Below, piece after piece: positions 9,702 through 21,414 of a DNA stretch of 64,000 bases. Position 1 is the stretch's first letter. Every line of letters starts with the position of its first letter. The stretch comes from Fenollaria timonensis (GTDB taxonomy: Bacteria; Bacillota; Clostridia; Tissierellales; Peptoniphilaceae), in contig NZ_LN898230.1 of assembly GCF_001457835.1 (NCBI RefSeq), positions 389,600-453,599 on the forward strand, in the 5' to 3' direction. Position numbers and translations under genes: made by a program. The notes beneath the pieces are model-generated. The model was given only the letters and a program-made list of their open reading frames with translations, had not been told where the DNA came from and made no database searches.

Positions 9702-12129
9702 GAAGAATTTTCCTATTTTTATTTCCTTATTTATTGTAAGTTTGTTTTTTACTGTGGTTTTTTATTATGGTTATACAAATAGACAAGCCAACTATGGATA
9801 TGCCATGTCAAATAATTTTTATCATGCTGAGATTAAGGATGAGTTATCAAATGAAGAAGTAGAAAAACTAAGGTCTATTGAAGATATCGAATTAATTGGG
9901 AAAATGTCACTTAATCCAGATAATGCTAAATATAATAATGATTTACTTGTCATTAATTATCAGGATGAAGCAATAAATAAAATGAGAGAGTATTCAAGAC
10001 TTCAAAAAGGTAGATTTGCAGAAAATGAAAATGAAATTGTTCTATCAGAAAGCTTCATAAATGAAAATAGCATTAATTTAGGTGATGAAATAAAACTTGA
10101 AATAGGTAAAAGGTTTATAGATGGGGAAGAAATAGAACCTACTAGTGCAAATACTGATAAGGAAAAATTTAAAAAAGTTTCCACTAAATCTTTTACTGTA
10201 GTAGGAGTTTACGGAGACGTTTATAACAAATATAGTAAATTAAATTTTGCTTTAGGATTACAAGAAAAGATGTCATCCTTTAAAACATATGTGAAGTATG
10301 ATTCATTTGAAAAATCTTATAAAAATAAAGAAAATATTCAGGAAGATATAAATAATAAACTTGGTAGGGATGTAGAACTAAAATTTTCTGATGGATTGAT
10401 ATATTATTACGGTATCGAAAGAGATGCTTTACAAAACATTATGAGTAAAGCGGTTATCGTATTATCTATCTTCGGATGTATAGCCGTCTTTGTATTTTTT
10501 ATAAAAAATATCTTTTGGGTTTGGGGTCTTCGAAAAATTAAAGAGCTGTCTATATATAAATCTATAGGGTCAACTAATGGTCAAATTTATTTGATGCTTT
10601 TAAAAGAAGGTTTAATTATATCAGCCATTCCAATACTTTTAGGTCACATAGCAGGTTATTCCTTTATATATTATTTGTATAGTAATATACAAAAAGGTGA
10701 TGGAGTAAGTGCCTTTGAAGTAGTAAGATTTAATCCATTATTAAGTTTAGCCATACTATTTGTTTCTTTTATAATTGTTTCCTTGGCTATAAAATCTCCT
10801 TCAAAAAAGATTTCTAAAATCAACATTATAGATGGGATTAGAGGAAATATAGATTTTTCCAAGTATAAGAAAAAGAAGAAACAGAACTTATGGCAAGAAC
10901 TAAGAATTAACAACTTAGCTTCAATAAAATCACAAAGATTTATTTCAGCTATTGGAATTCTAATCATTTCAGTATTTGTAATTGTAATAGGAATTTCAAA
11001 TTATCTTAGAGACTATTCGTATTATGATAATGGATATAACTTTTCTGTAGATTATTATAGCGATAATGATGAAGTGCCATCGGTACTAAAAGAGATTGAT
11101 GAAAAAATTTCTAATGAAAAATCCTATATTTCTAAACAAAAATATGTAATAGTTGAAAATAATAAAGATTTTTCAAAAGAAGCTAGGAATGCAAGCCTAG
11201 ATAAAGAGGCTGAAAAAAATATTGAAAAATATAATGCAAAGGGAATGGATGGATTTTTAATAGCCTTAGAAGAAGAAGACTTAAAAGAGCTTGGAGGAAA
11301 TAAGGGAGAATTTCTACTTTATAATATGATCCAAGAAGATTCTTCCATACCTATATCTAAAGCAAAGAAAATTCCATATTTTGATAATCCAACAAGTCTT
11401 GATATAAGTATTGGAGATGATTACCAAACAAGTGTTAAGATTTCAAAGTCAATAAATGATTTGGGGAAAATTAAGTCTAGAACCATGCCCTTTGATGTGA
11501 AAATTTACACCGACTTCGATACATTTTTCAATCTAATGGAAGAAACTGACGATGAAAAATATAAAAACTATCCTTATACTTTGAATATGAAAGTAAATGA
11601 CTCCGATGCAAAAGATGCACAAGATTATGCGGAAACATTAATTAGGGAACAAATTTCACCTGAAGATAGATTTGATATTACTGCAGGGGAAGAGCTAGAA
11701 AAGAAAGAATTTGAGAATCTACAAGACCTAATGAAAATTGTATTAGGTATAGGATTAATAATATTAGTTTTAAATATTACAAATGGATATTCATCTATAA
11801 ATCTAAGTTTGTTGAGTAGAAAAAAAGAAATAGGAAGCTTTTATTCTTGTGGAATGGATTTAGATGAACTCAAAAGGGTTTATGGAAAAGAATATTTAAA
11901 TGAACAGATAAAATCATTGCTTATAGTTATATTAACTAGTATAGGTGTAATGTTTATAATTTCTATATTCTCATCAAGATTGACTTTTTTAAATATCCTA
12001 AGATACTATGACTATAAATTATTTATAGCATTTTCTTTAGTAGTCTACGGAATAAATGTGCTAATTTATCATTTATCTTTAAAAAGAATTTTAGACAGAC
12101 CAACTATTGATTTAATTCGAACAATATAA
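9694..12129 (+). CDS. FtsX-like ABC permease, two-module, 811 aa
   Basis: Membrane subunit of the ABC transporter. About eight transmembrane helices are visible: one at residues ~5-25, three between ~250 and 370, one near ~415-435, and three in the last ~130 residues. This is the pattern of two fused FtsX permease units, each with a large extracytoplasmic domain (about 30-245 and 440-680). The linked two-component system suggests control by an extracellular peptide or envelope stress (inference). ATG 9685 sits almost on top of the AGGAG; ATG 9694 gives normal spacing and is preferred. A clear terminator follows at 12179. The gene is very AT- and Lys/Asn-rich compared with lysS, consistent with an accessory origin. 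Confidence 0.87.
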   Translation: MNKKNFPIFISLFIVSLFFTVVFYYGYTNRQANYGYAMSNNFYHAEIKDELSNEEVEKLRSIEDIELIGKMSLNPDNAKYNNDLLVINYQDEAINKMREYSRLQKGRFAENENEIVLSESFINENSINLGDEIKLEIGKRFIDGEEIEPTSANTDKEKFKKVSTKSFTVVGVYGDVYNKYSKLNFALGLQEKMSSFKTYVKYDSFEKSYKNKENIQEDINNKLGRDVELKFSDGLIYYYGIERDALQNIMSKAVIVLSIFGCIAVFVFFIKNIFWVWGLRKIKELSIYKSIGSTNGQIYLMLLKEGLIISAIPILLGHIAGYSFIYYLYSNIQKGDGVSAFEVVRFNPLLSLAILFVSFIIVSLAIKSPSKKISKINIIDGIRGNIDFSKYKKKKKQNLWQELRINNLASIKSQRFISAIGILIISVFVIVIGISNYLRDYSYYDNGYNFSVDYYSDNDEVPSVLKEIDEKISNEKSYISKQKYVIVENNKDFSKEARNASLDKEAEKNIEKYNAKGMDGFLIALEEEDLKELGGNKGEFLLYNMIQEDSSIPISKAKKIPYFDNPTSLDISIGDDYQTSVKISKSINDLGKIKSRTMPFDVKIYTDFDTFFNLMEETDDEKYKNYPYTLNMKVNDSDAKDAQDYAETLIREQISPEDRFDITAGEELEKKEFENLQDLMKIVLGIGLIILVLNITNGYSSINLSLLSRKKEIGSFYSCGMDLDELKRVYGKEYLNEQIKSLLIVILTSIGVMFIISIFSSRLTFLNILRYYDYKLFIAFSLVVYGINVLIYHLSLKRILDRPTIDLIRTI

Positions 12130-12178
12130 TTTCGAAAAAAGTGGAGTATATGAATAAAAAGATTGAGTCAAATTTCTT

Positions 12179-12207
12179 AAAGTGCCTATGATTTTAGGCA
12201 CTTTTTT
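12179..12207 (+). terminator. Rho-independent terminator of the TCS-ABC operon
   Basis: A perfect 10-bp stem (12179-12188 with 12195-12204) with a 6-nt loop runs into a T-tract ending at 12207. It lies directly before the left end of the IS200-type element. Confidence 0.92.
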
Positions 12208-12273
12208 GTATTAGAAAACCCCTAGTTAGACTGGGGTTCAGTTTAGCTTTAGCGGTGATAAACAAACAAAAAA

Positions 12274-12338
12274 CCTCCCTGTTTGATATAATATAATTGT
12301 AATCTGTCAATTGCAATATAAAAATCAAAAAAGGGAGG
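12274..12338 (+). promoter_or_regulatory. Hairpin covering the tnpA ribosome binding site
   Basis: CCTCCCT at 12274-12280 plus TTTGAT at 12282-12287 can pair with ATCAAA at 12324-12329 plus AGGGAGG at 12332-12338. The right arm is the Shine-Dalgarno sequence of tnpA. A 5'-leader hairpin that hides the ribosome binding site is known to keep IS200 transposase expression very low. Confidence 0.75.
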
Positions 12339-12346
12339 AATTAAAA

Positions 12347-12802
12347 ATGTCATTGAATGACACACATAGTTTATCACATACAAAATGGAATTGCAAATAT
12401 TACATAGTGTTTGCTCCTAAATATAGAAGGAAAGAATTTTATGGCGGAAAAAGACTTGAAATAGGACAAATTTTAAGAGAATTGTGTAGTTGGAAAGAAG
12501 TAAACATAATAGAGGCAGAAGTTTGCCCGGATCATGTACACATGTTGGTAGAAATACCACCAAAATTAGCTATATCAAGTTTCATGGGATTTTTGAAAGG
12601 AAAAAGCAGTATAATGATTTATGAAAAATGGGGCAATTTAAAATATAAATACAGAGGACGTCAATTTTGGTGTCGAGGCTATTATGTAGATACAGCAGGA
12701 AAAAATACAAAAATCATACAAGAATATATACAAAATCAATTGAAACAAGACCAGCTTAGTGAACAGCTGACATTTGATACAATAGACCCTTTTAAAGGGT
12801 AG
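12347..12802 (+). CDS. tnpA: IS200/IS605-family transposase TnpA
   Basis: Single-strand transposase of 151 residues, the normal size for the Y1 HUH family. The metal-binding His-x-His is His63/His65 in DHVHML, and the candidate catalytic tyrosine is Tyr127 in EYIQNQ, the Y-x-x-x-Q pattern of the family. It cuts and rejoins the element's ends at the flanking hairpins. The ATG at 12347 is preceded by GGGAGG at the right distance; an in-frame upstream TTG at 12311 is not needed. The reading frame is intact and both key motifs are present, so the element may be active. There is no accompanying TnpB/Fanzor-like nuclease. Confidence 0.95.
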   Translation: MSLNDTHSLSHTKWNCKYYIVFAPKYRRKEFYGGKRLEIGQILRELCSWKEVNIIEAEVCPDHVHMLVEIPPKLAISSFMGFLKGKSSIMIYEKWGNLKYKYRGRQFWCRGYYVDTAGKNTKIIQEYIQNQLKQDQLSEQLTFDTIDPFKG

Positions 12803-12930
12803 CTAGTATAATTTGCAAGTGACAGATTAACCAACGTCCTTGAGGCGCGGCTAGTAATACAGGCCCTTTGGGCCGCATGAGAAAAACCCCGGCTAGGCCG
12901 GGGGATATTTATTGTTGAGAGCAGCTTTAA

Positions 12931-13794
12931 TTATCTTTTATAACGCATCATATAATCATAAAGAATGATTGACGTCGCAATCGAAACATTTAAGCTGTCA
13001 CAGTCACCATTCATCGGTATCTTAATCATCTCATATTGCTTTTCATACCATGGAAGCGAAATGCCATATTTCTCGCTGCCAATCACAAAACAAGCCTTGT
13101 CATTATATTCAATATCCATGTATATGGCCTTGGCATCAGTGTCAGTTAAATATATGGTGTAGCCATTTTCCTGAAGATATTTATAAAGCTCATCAAAGCT
13201 TGTATCGATAATATTCATATTAAGGAAACTGCCAAGGGACGAACGAACAAGCTTCGGATGGTTGATCCTGACCTTCCTATTAATAAAGACGACGTCGTAA
13301 ATGGCAAGCGCATCAAGTGTCCTAAGTATAGTGCCGATATTGCCATGAATCTCAAGACCGTCAAGGACAACAAGAGGCTTAGCTGGGTCAATGTCATCAT
13401 AGCTGCCTTCATTCATATAGAAGACGGTGATGACGCCTTGAGGGTTCTTCTCCTCACTTAAGTAGTCGAAAGTCTTCTTCGAGACAAAGTAGAGCTTGGC
13501 GCCACGCGTGTAAGATGCATCGATAAGGCTTTGTGCTTCAGCGGTTTTTATGTAATCAGGGCAGACCACCAAGTAATTAAGCTTTTTATTGTACTTCAAA
13601 ATTAAATTCAGCCCCCAAACACCTTCAAGAGCAATCTCATTTAATGGATTGGGGCGCGAGTTGTTATTAAGTTTGATGAGACTTTGAATATCGTGATGCT
13701 TTTTCGACGCCTCAGTATATTTATTAGAAAAGACTTCCTTTATATAAGGGATTCTTTCTTCATCACTCATAGAGTTTAAATCAATAAATTTCAT
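12931..13794 (-). CDS. TrmH/SpoU-family (SPOUT) RNA methyltransferase
   Basis: Predicted 2'-O-ribose methyltransferase acting on tRNA or rRNA with S-adenosylmethionine. The SPOUT knot motifs are visible in the second half: motif 1 GLEIHGNIGTILRTLDALAI (about residues 140-160), motif 2 VRSSLGSFL, and motif 3 FVIGSEKYGISLPW followed by IPMNGDCDSLNVSIATSI. The N-terminal ~100 residues are a substrate-binding extension. The frame extends upstream to 13878, but the ATG at 13794 is the likely start: it has GGTGAT just upstream, the type used by several genes here, and begins MKFIDLN. It is transcribed away from the rRNA operon. The target nucleotide cannot be told from the sequence. Confidence 0.9.
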   Translation of the reverse strand: MKFIDLNSMSDEERIPYIKEVFSNKYTEASKKHHDIQSLIKLNNNSRPNPLNEIALEGVWGLNLILKYNKKLNYLVVCPDYIKTAEAQSLIDASYTRGAKLYFVSKKTFDYLSEEKNPQGVITVFYMNEGSYDDIDPAKPLVVLDGLEIHGNIGTILRTLDALAIYDVVFINRKVRINHPKLVRSSLGSFLNMNIIDTSFDELYKYLQENGYTIYLTDTDAKAIYMDIEYNDKACFVIGSEKYGISLPWYEKQYEMIKIPMNGDCDSLNVSIATSIILYDYMMRYKR

Positions 13795-13882
13795 ATAATC
13801 ACCAAGAAAATTATAGCATATGGGGAGAGAAAATGCAATTGAAGTGCATGGATGAATAAAATATTTGTGTAAATACATTCGA

Positions 13883-13910
13883 TTGACAACTACATAGAGT
13901 GGAGTGTAAA
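13883..13910 (+). promoter_or_regulatory. Possible upstream rRNA promoter (P1)
   Basis: TTGACA at 13883-13888 is followed after 16 bp by TGTAAA (13905-13910), a poor -10 box. Tandem rRNA promoters are common, but only the -35 is convincing here. Confidence 0.35.
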
Positions 13911-13920
13911 GCGAAAGTAA

Positions 13921-13999
13921 AAATATTTTAAAAAAACTTTAAAAAAAGTGGAAAAACTTTAAAAAAACCCTTGACAAGTAAGAAAATAAATGGTAGAAT
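13921..13999 (+). promoter_or_regulatory. rRNA operon promoter with A/T-rich UP-like region
   Basis: TTGACA at 13971-13976 and TAGAAT at 13994-13999 are separated by 17 bp, about 137 bp before the 16S gene. Immediately upstream, 13921-13967 contains repeated A-tracts with an ACTTT block recurring about every 15-20 bp. This matches the UP elements that bind the RNA polymerase alpha subunit at rRNA promoters. Confidence 0.85.
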
Positions 14000-14030
14000 G
14001 GATAAGTCATCTGGAAAAACCATATGACAA

Positions 14031-14057
14031 GCAAAACTGAATAAAAGTGAAAAGAAC
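14031..14057 (+). other. 5' arm of the pre-16S processing stem
   Basis: The 14 bases at 14044-14057 are the exact reverse complement of 15688-15701 behind the 16S gene. A second block at 14031-14038 pairs with 15703-15710 with one mismatch. Together they form the long stem that brackets pre-16S rRNA and is normally cut by RNase III. Confidence 0.85.
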
Positions 14058-14135
14058 GATTTAAACCAATCAATTTTTTTATTGATAAATAATTTCGAAT
14101 TTAAGAGCCAAGGATAACTTGGGATTAAATAACCA

Positions 14136-15682
<1,547 letters not shown>

Positions 15683-15732
15683 CATTAGTTCTTTTCACTT
15701 TGAGTTCTGCTTAAAATTAAATATATATTTAT

Positions 15733-15809
<77 letters not shown>

Positions 15810-15820
15810 TAAAAAAAGCC

Positions 15821-15849
15821 TTGACAAGGTATATTTTTTATGATATAAT
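15821..15849 (+). promoter_or_regulatory. Internal promoter between tRNA-Ile and 23S rRNA
   Basis: TTGACA at 15821-15826 and TATAAT at 15844-15849 with a 17-bp spacer match the consensus at every position. It begins 12 bp after the tRNA 3' end and could drive 23S-5S transcription separately from 16S. Confidence 0.75.
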
Positions 15850-15989
15850 ATAAAGCCTAAGAATATGGATCTTGAAGAACTTAAAAAAGGTGCAAATCCT
15901 TTTAGATCCAAAACCAAATAAAACTTAATAACCATAATCAAATGAAAACGAAACGACATTTATAAAGAAAATAAATACAGTAAATTTTA

Positions 15990-16000
15990 ACAATAAGCGT
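15990..16000 (+). other. 5' arm of the pre-23S processing stem
   Basis: ACAATAAGCGT at 15990-16000 pairs with ACGCTTAATTGT at 18885-18896 with one bulged base, just outside the 23S gene on both sides. The mature ends themselves also pair (GGTCAAGTT with AACTTGATC). Confidence 0.75.
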
Positions 16001-16021
16001 TAAAGGATTTTAAAAAAAATA

Positions 16022-18881
<2,860 letters not shown>

Positions 18882-18917
18882 AAGACGCTTAATTGTGGAA
18901 TTATGGTTATTAAGAAA

Positions 18918-19033
18918 TGTGGCAGCAATAGCAAGAGGGAAACACCCGTAACCATACCGAACACGGAAGTTAAGGCTCTTAACGCTGAAGGTACTTGGTT
19001 GGAGACGACCTGGGATAATAGGTAGCCGCCACT
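18918..19033 (+). rRNA. 5S ribosomal RNA
   Basis: About 116 nt. The 5' GTGGCAGC and 3' GCCGCCAC ends form the closing stem, and the internal CACCCGTAACCATACCGAACACGG region is the conserved 5S core. It lies 36 nt behind the 23S gene and is followed by a terminator. Confidence 0.95.
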
Positions 19034-19040
19034 TGATTTA

Positions 19041-19072
19041 AACAGATAGCATTTTATGTTATCTGTTTTTTT
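19041..19072 (+). terminator. Terminator of the rRNA operon
   Basis: A 12-bp stem (19041-19052 with 19056-19067, one G.U pair) with a TTT loop is followed by T residues to 19072. Confidence 0.93.
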
Positions 19073-19094
19073 ATCTAAAAGAAAGGACTATAAA

Positions 19095-19538
19095 ATGTTT
19101 TACAATACTGAAAATTTAAAAGACAATGAAATATACTTAAAACTTAGAAAAACTTGTGATGCACAGCCTGAAAAGGCTTGGCTGCCTGCTTACTACTTCG
19201 ACATTTGCCTATTAGATGGCACTAAAATTGGTGTATGCGATTTACGAATCGGTCACAACACAAATACATACATTGGTGGCAACATCGGTTACGTTGTTGA
19301 CGAGCCGTACAGAGGACATCATTATGCGATGAAGGCGTGTAAGCTATTATTCAATTTAGCTAAAATGCACAAGATGGATTATTTAATAATTACATGTAAA
19401 CCTGATAACATTCCTTCGTATCGCACTTGCGAGCTTCTTGGCGGAGAGCTGATTGAAGTAAAAGAAGTACCTCAAGACCATGACTTACGCAGACAGGGTT
19501 ATACTGATGTAAATATTTATAGATTTGATTTAGATTAA
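19095..19538 (+). CDS. GNAT family N-acetyltransferase
   Basis: A 147-residue acetyltransferase-like protein. The acetyl-CoA site is seen as GYVVDEPYRGHHYAMKACKL (about residues 73-92), followed by the DNIPSYRTCELLGGELIE helix typical of the RimJ-like GNAT branch. An upstream in-frame ATG at 19056 lies inside the rRNA terminator stem and is rejected; ATG 19095 has GAAAGGA 7 nt before it. No promoter of its own is obvious between the rRNA terminator and the start, so it may depend on read-through from the rRNA operon. A second GNAT gene follows 14 nt downstream. The substrate is unknown. Confidence 0.85.
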   Translation: MFYNTENLKDNEIYLKLRKTCDAQPEKAWLPAYYFDICLLDGTKIGVCDLRIGHNTNTYIGGNIGYVVDEPYRGHHYAMKACKLLFNLAKMHKMDYLIITCKPDNIPSYRTCELLGGELIEVKEVPQDHDLRRQGYTDVNIYRFDLD

Positions 19539-19552
19539 TTATTGGTGATATT

Positions 19553-19993
19553 ATGATTAGAGAAATGACTATTACAGACGTATCAGCTCTTGCTGCTATG
19601 GCGCTTAAGATATGGGACAGCGATGACAAAGATGAACTGGAACAAGAATTCATAGACATGACTCGCGACAAGGAGTCTACCTGCTTCATTAAATTTATTG
19701 GTGATAAGGCAATAGGTTTTGCCAATGCTTCGCTTCGTCATGATTATGTCGAGGGCTGCGAAACGTCTCCAGTAGCTTACCTTGAAGCTATATACGTAGA
19801 TGAAGAGCATAGGCATTTAGGCTATGCAAAGGACTTAGTTAATAGATGTGAAGAATGGGGCAGAGAGCATGACGCTAAGGAATTTGCAAGCGATTGCATT
19901 TTGACAAATAATGATAGTTATAAATTTCACATCGCCATTGGTTTTAAGGAAGTAAATAGAATCATTTGCTTTAAGAAAAATATTATTGAATAG
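19553..19993 (+). CDS. AAC(6')-like aminoglycoside N-acetyltransferase (putative)
   Basis: A 146-residue GNAT protein. The segment GFANASLRHDYVEGCETSP followed by YLEAIYV closely recalls chromosomal AAC(6')-I enzymes, whose signature is GFADASxRHDYVxGCxxSP. These acetylate the 6'-amino group of aminoglycosides such as tobramycin and kanamycin. The acetyl-CoA loop EEHRHLGYAKDLV and the C-terminal HxAIGFKEVNRIICFKK also fit. The match is from memory of family sequences, not a search, so resistance activity is a prediction. It follows the previous GNAT gene by 14 nt with a GGTGAT ribosome binding site and probably shares its transcript. Confidence 0.75.
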   Translation: MIREMTITDVSALAAMALKIWDSDDKDELEQEFIDMTRDKESTCFIKFIGDKAIGFANASLRHDYVEGCETSPVAYLEAIYVDEEHRHLGYAKDLVNRCEEWGREHDAKEFASDCILTNNDSYKFHIAIGFKEVNRIICFKKNIIE

Positions 19994-19994
19994 C

Positions 19995-20026
19995 AAAAAA
20001 TTAGCCATCCATTAAGCGGATGGCTA
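19995..20026 (-). terminator. Hairpin terminator between convergent genes
   Basis: A perfect 9-bp stem (20002-20010 with 20018-20026) with a 7-nt loop. Read on the minus strand it is followed by a U-tract (A residues 19995-20000 on the plus strand), so it best serves the exporter operon. It may also slow transcription arriving from the acetyltransferase side. Confidence 0.8.
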
Positions 20027-20040
20027 TATTTATGTTCATT

Positions 20041-20523
20041 CTATTGATTTTTGCCTTTATATATTTTTTTAAGTCTCTTTAATTCTTTTTGTGTTTTTAC
20101 ATTTCTAAATATCTTACTTACCGATGATGCTATCATAAGTCCCACGGCTATGGCGATTGCCATGAATAAAGACTGTACTGCTTCTGTTGCACCCATTTCA
20201 AGATTGTCATTGATGAAGTAGTTCATCGATTGATATATCTTAAGTCCCGGTACTAGTGGTATGACGCCTATAATGAAGTAGCAATTGACTGGTGTTTTTT
20301 GCCATCTTGCAAAAAATTCTCCAAGTATGCCGCACAATAGAGCGCATAGCAGCGACGAAAATATATAGCTGAAGTTATTTTCTGTCAAGACCATATACAA
20401 AGTCCAGCAAATTGCACCATTGATTGCGCATAAGAATGTATTCTTCTTTTGTATATTAAATAAGACGGATATGGTTGCGCACGAAACGCTCGCAAGTAAG
20501 AATTGTTTTATTACGTAGTTCAT
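20041..20523 (-). CDS. Threonine/serine exporter, small subunit (ThrE_2/DUF3815)
   Basis: A 160-residue integral membrane protein with about five hydrophobic helices. It contains GVIPLVPGLKIYQSMNYFIN, corresponding to the conserved P-L-V-P-G motif of the C-terminal half of ThrE-type exporters. With the neighbouring DUF1212 protein it forms the split version of the amino-acid exporter. The start is taken at ATG 20523, which overlaps the upstream stop as TAATG with GGGGTGG in front; an in-frame GTG at 20532 is less likely. The terminator lies 15 nt beyond its stop. Substrate assignment (Thr/Ser, or dicarboxylates in some relatives) rests on family knowledge. Confidence 0.85.
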   Translation of the reverse strand: MNYVIKQFLLASVSCATISVLFNIQKKNTFLCAINGAICWTLYMVLTENNFSYIFSSLLCALLCGILGEFFARWQKTPVNCYFIIGVIPLVPGLKIYQSMNYFINDNLEMGATEAVQSLFMAIAIAVGLMIASSVSKIFRNVKTQKELKRLKKIYKGKNQ

Positions 20524-21308
20524 TATATCCACCCCATTAGCGAAACAAGCATAAGTACGCTACCAACGCCGAAGGCTATGGCAACTGCTACGAATATGGC
20601 TTCGAAGCTTCTTGCAGTACCAGCGATTAAGTCGCCACTTAAGAAGTCTCTAATTCCTGACGTAAAGGCGACTCCCGGCACTAGTGGTAGTATCGAGCCA
20701 ACAACTATCATATTTAGATTGTGTCCCAGATTTAATTTAACTAGTAAAACTGCTGCAAGTGTTGCAACAAGCGAGGACACGAAGTTACCTAAGAAAGGCG
20801 TTTTCGATAGTTTTAGTATATACTCATTAACAACAAAGCCGCACGCCGATGTAAATATCGAGCAGGCAAAGTCACTGAAGCTGCCTCCGAGCATTAGCGT
20901 GAAGACCGCGCAGCCGATGCATGCCATCACAAGTATCATCATAAAGCTATATTCACTTTTCTTTTCAATCTCTTCAAGCTTTTGCATAGCGTCATCTATA
21001 GCTATATTTTTTGCGCAAAATTCTCTCGAGAAAGCGTTAATCATATTGACCCTGCCGATGTTATTGCCTCTAGTCTCGATGTTCTTCACAAGATAGAAGG
21101 ACGAATTATCGCTGTTATCACCTATGATTATAACTGTAGGCGAGAGAAATAATGGTATGTCGAAGTAGCCATGACTTGCTAGTATCCTCTTAACTGTATC
21201 ATTTGCCCTCGAAATTTCTGAGCCATTCTTAATGAGTAGCTCTGCAGTTTTTAGGGCGATGTTATAAATTTTTCTACGCTCCATGTAAGCGTCTGTAATA
21301 TTTTCCAT
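20523..21308 (-). CDS. Threonine/serine exporter, large subunit (ThrE/DUF1212)
   Basis: A 261-residue protein. The N-terminal ~110 residues are a cytoplasmic domain containing ANDTVKRILASHGY and the SPTVIII strand typical of ThrE. It is followed by five transmembrane helices that contain VGSILPLVPGVAFTSGIRDF, the conserved ThrE motif. It pairs with the downstream small subunit, overlapping it by one base. GGTGAT precedes the ATG. It is divergent from comEC, with about 100 bp between the starts for both promoters. Assignment to the family is confident; the transported amino acid is not established. Confidence 0.88.
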   Translation of the reverse strand: MENITDAYMERRKIYNIALKTAELLIKNGSEISRANDTVKRILASHGYFDIPLFLSPTVIIIGDNSDNSSFYLVKNIETRGNNIGRVNMINAFSREFCAKNIAIDDAMQKLEEIEKKSEYSFMMILVMACIGCAVFTLMLGGSFSDFACSIFTSACGFVVNEYILKLSKTPFLGNFVSSLVATLAAVLLVKLNLGHNLNMIVVGSILPLVPGVAFTSGIRDFLSGDLIAGTARSFEAIFVAVAIAFGVGSVLMLVSLMGWI

Positions 21309-21414
21309 AGTATCACCAAATATATTATAATATATTTTTGTGAAAAAGTCACTTATTTTCTGTAAATTCTTTTAATAATTGTCCATAAGTGATATAATTT
21401 TATATAGGATCATT

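Larger units (their letters stand above)
12217..12903 (+). mobile_element. IS200/IS605-family element with TnpA only
   Basis: A compact element of the IS200 subgroup: a Y1 HUH transposase and no tnpB. It is bounded by subterminal hairpins rather than inverted repeats. The left hairpin pairs 12217-12222 with 12233-12238; at the right are a GGCCC-TTT-GGGCC hairpin (12862-12874) and a 7-bp stem with a TAG loop (12887-12903). IS200-type elements transpose as single strands and leave no target duplication, so the exact tips cannot be fixed from one copy; the real ends may be several bases outside these hairpins. It sits between the terminator of the ABC operon and the 3' end of a methyltransferase gene and breaks no recognisable gene. 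Confidence 0.88.

Noticed and set aside
12217-12903. IS605-type element with TnpB (RNA-guided nuclease) and omega RNA
   Set aside because: Only tnpA is present between the two terminal hairpin regions; there is no tnpB frame or remnant.
20503-21096. 197-codon plus-strand frame antisense to the ThrE genes
   Set aside because: It is the mirror of the conserved ThrE coding region, starts inside it, and lacks a ribosome binding site.
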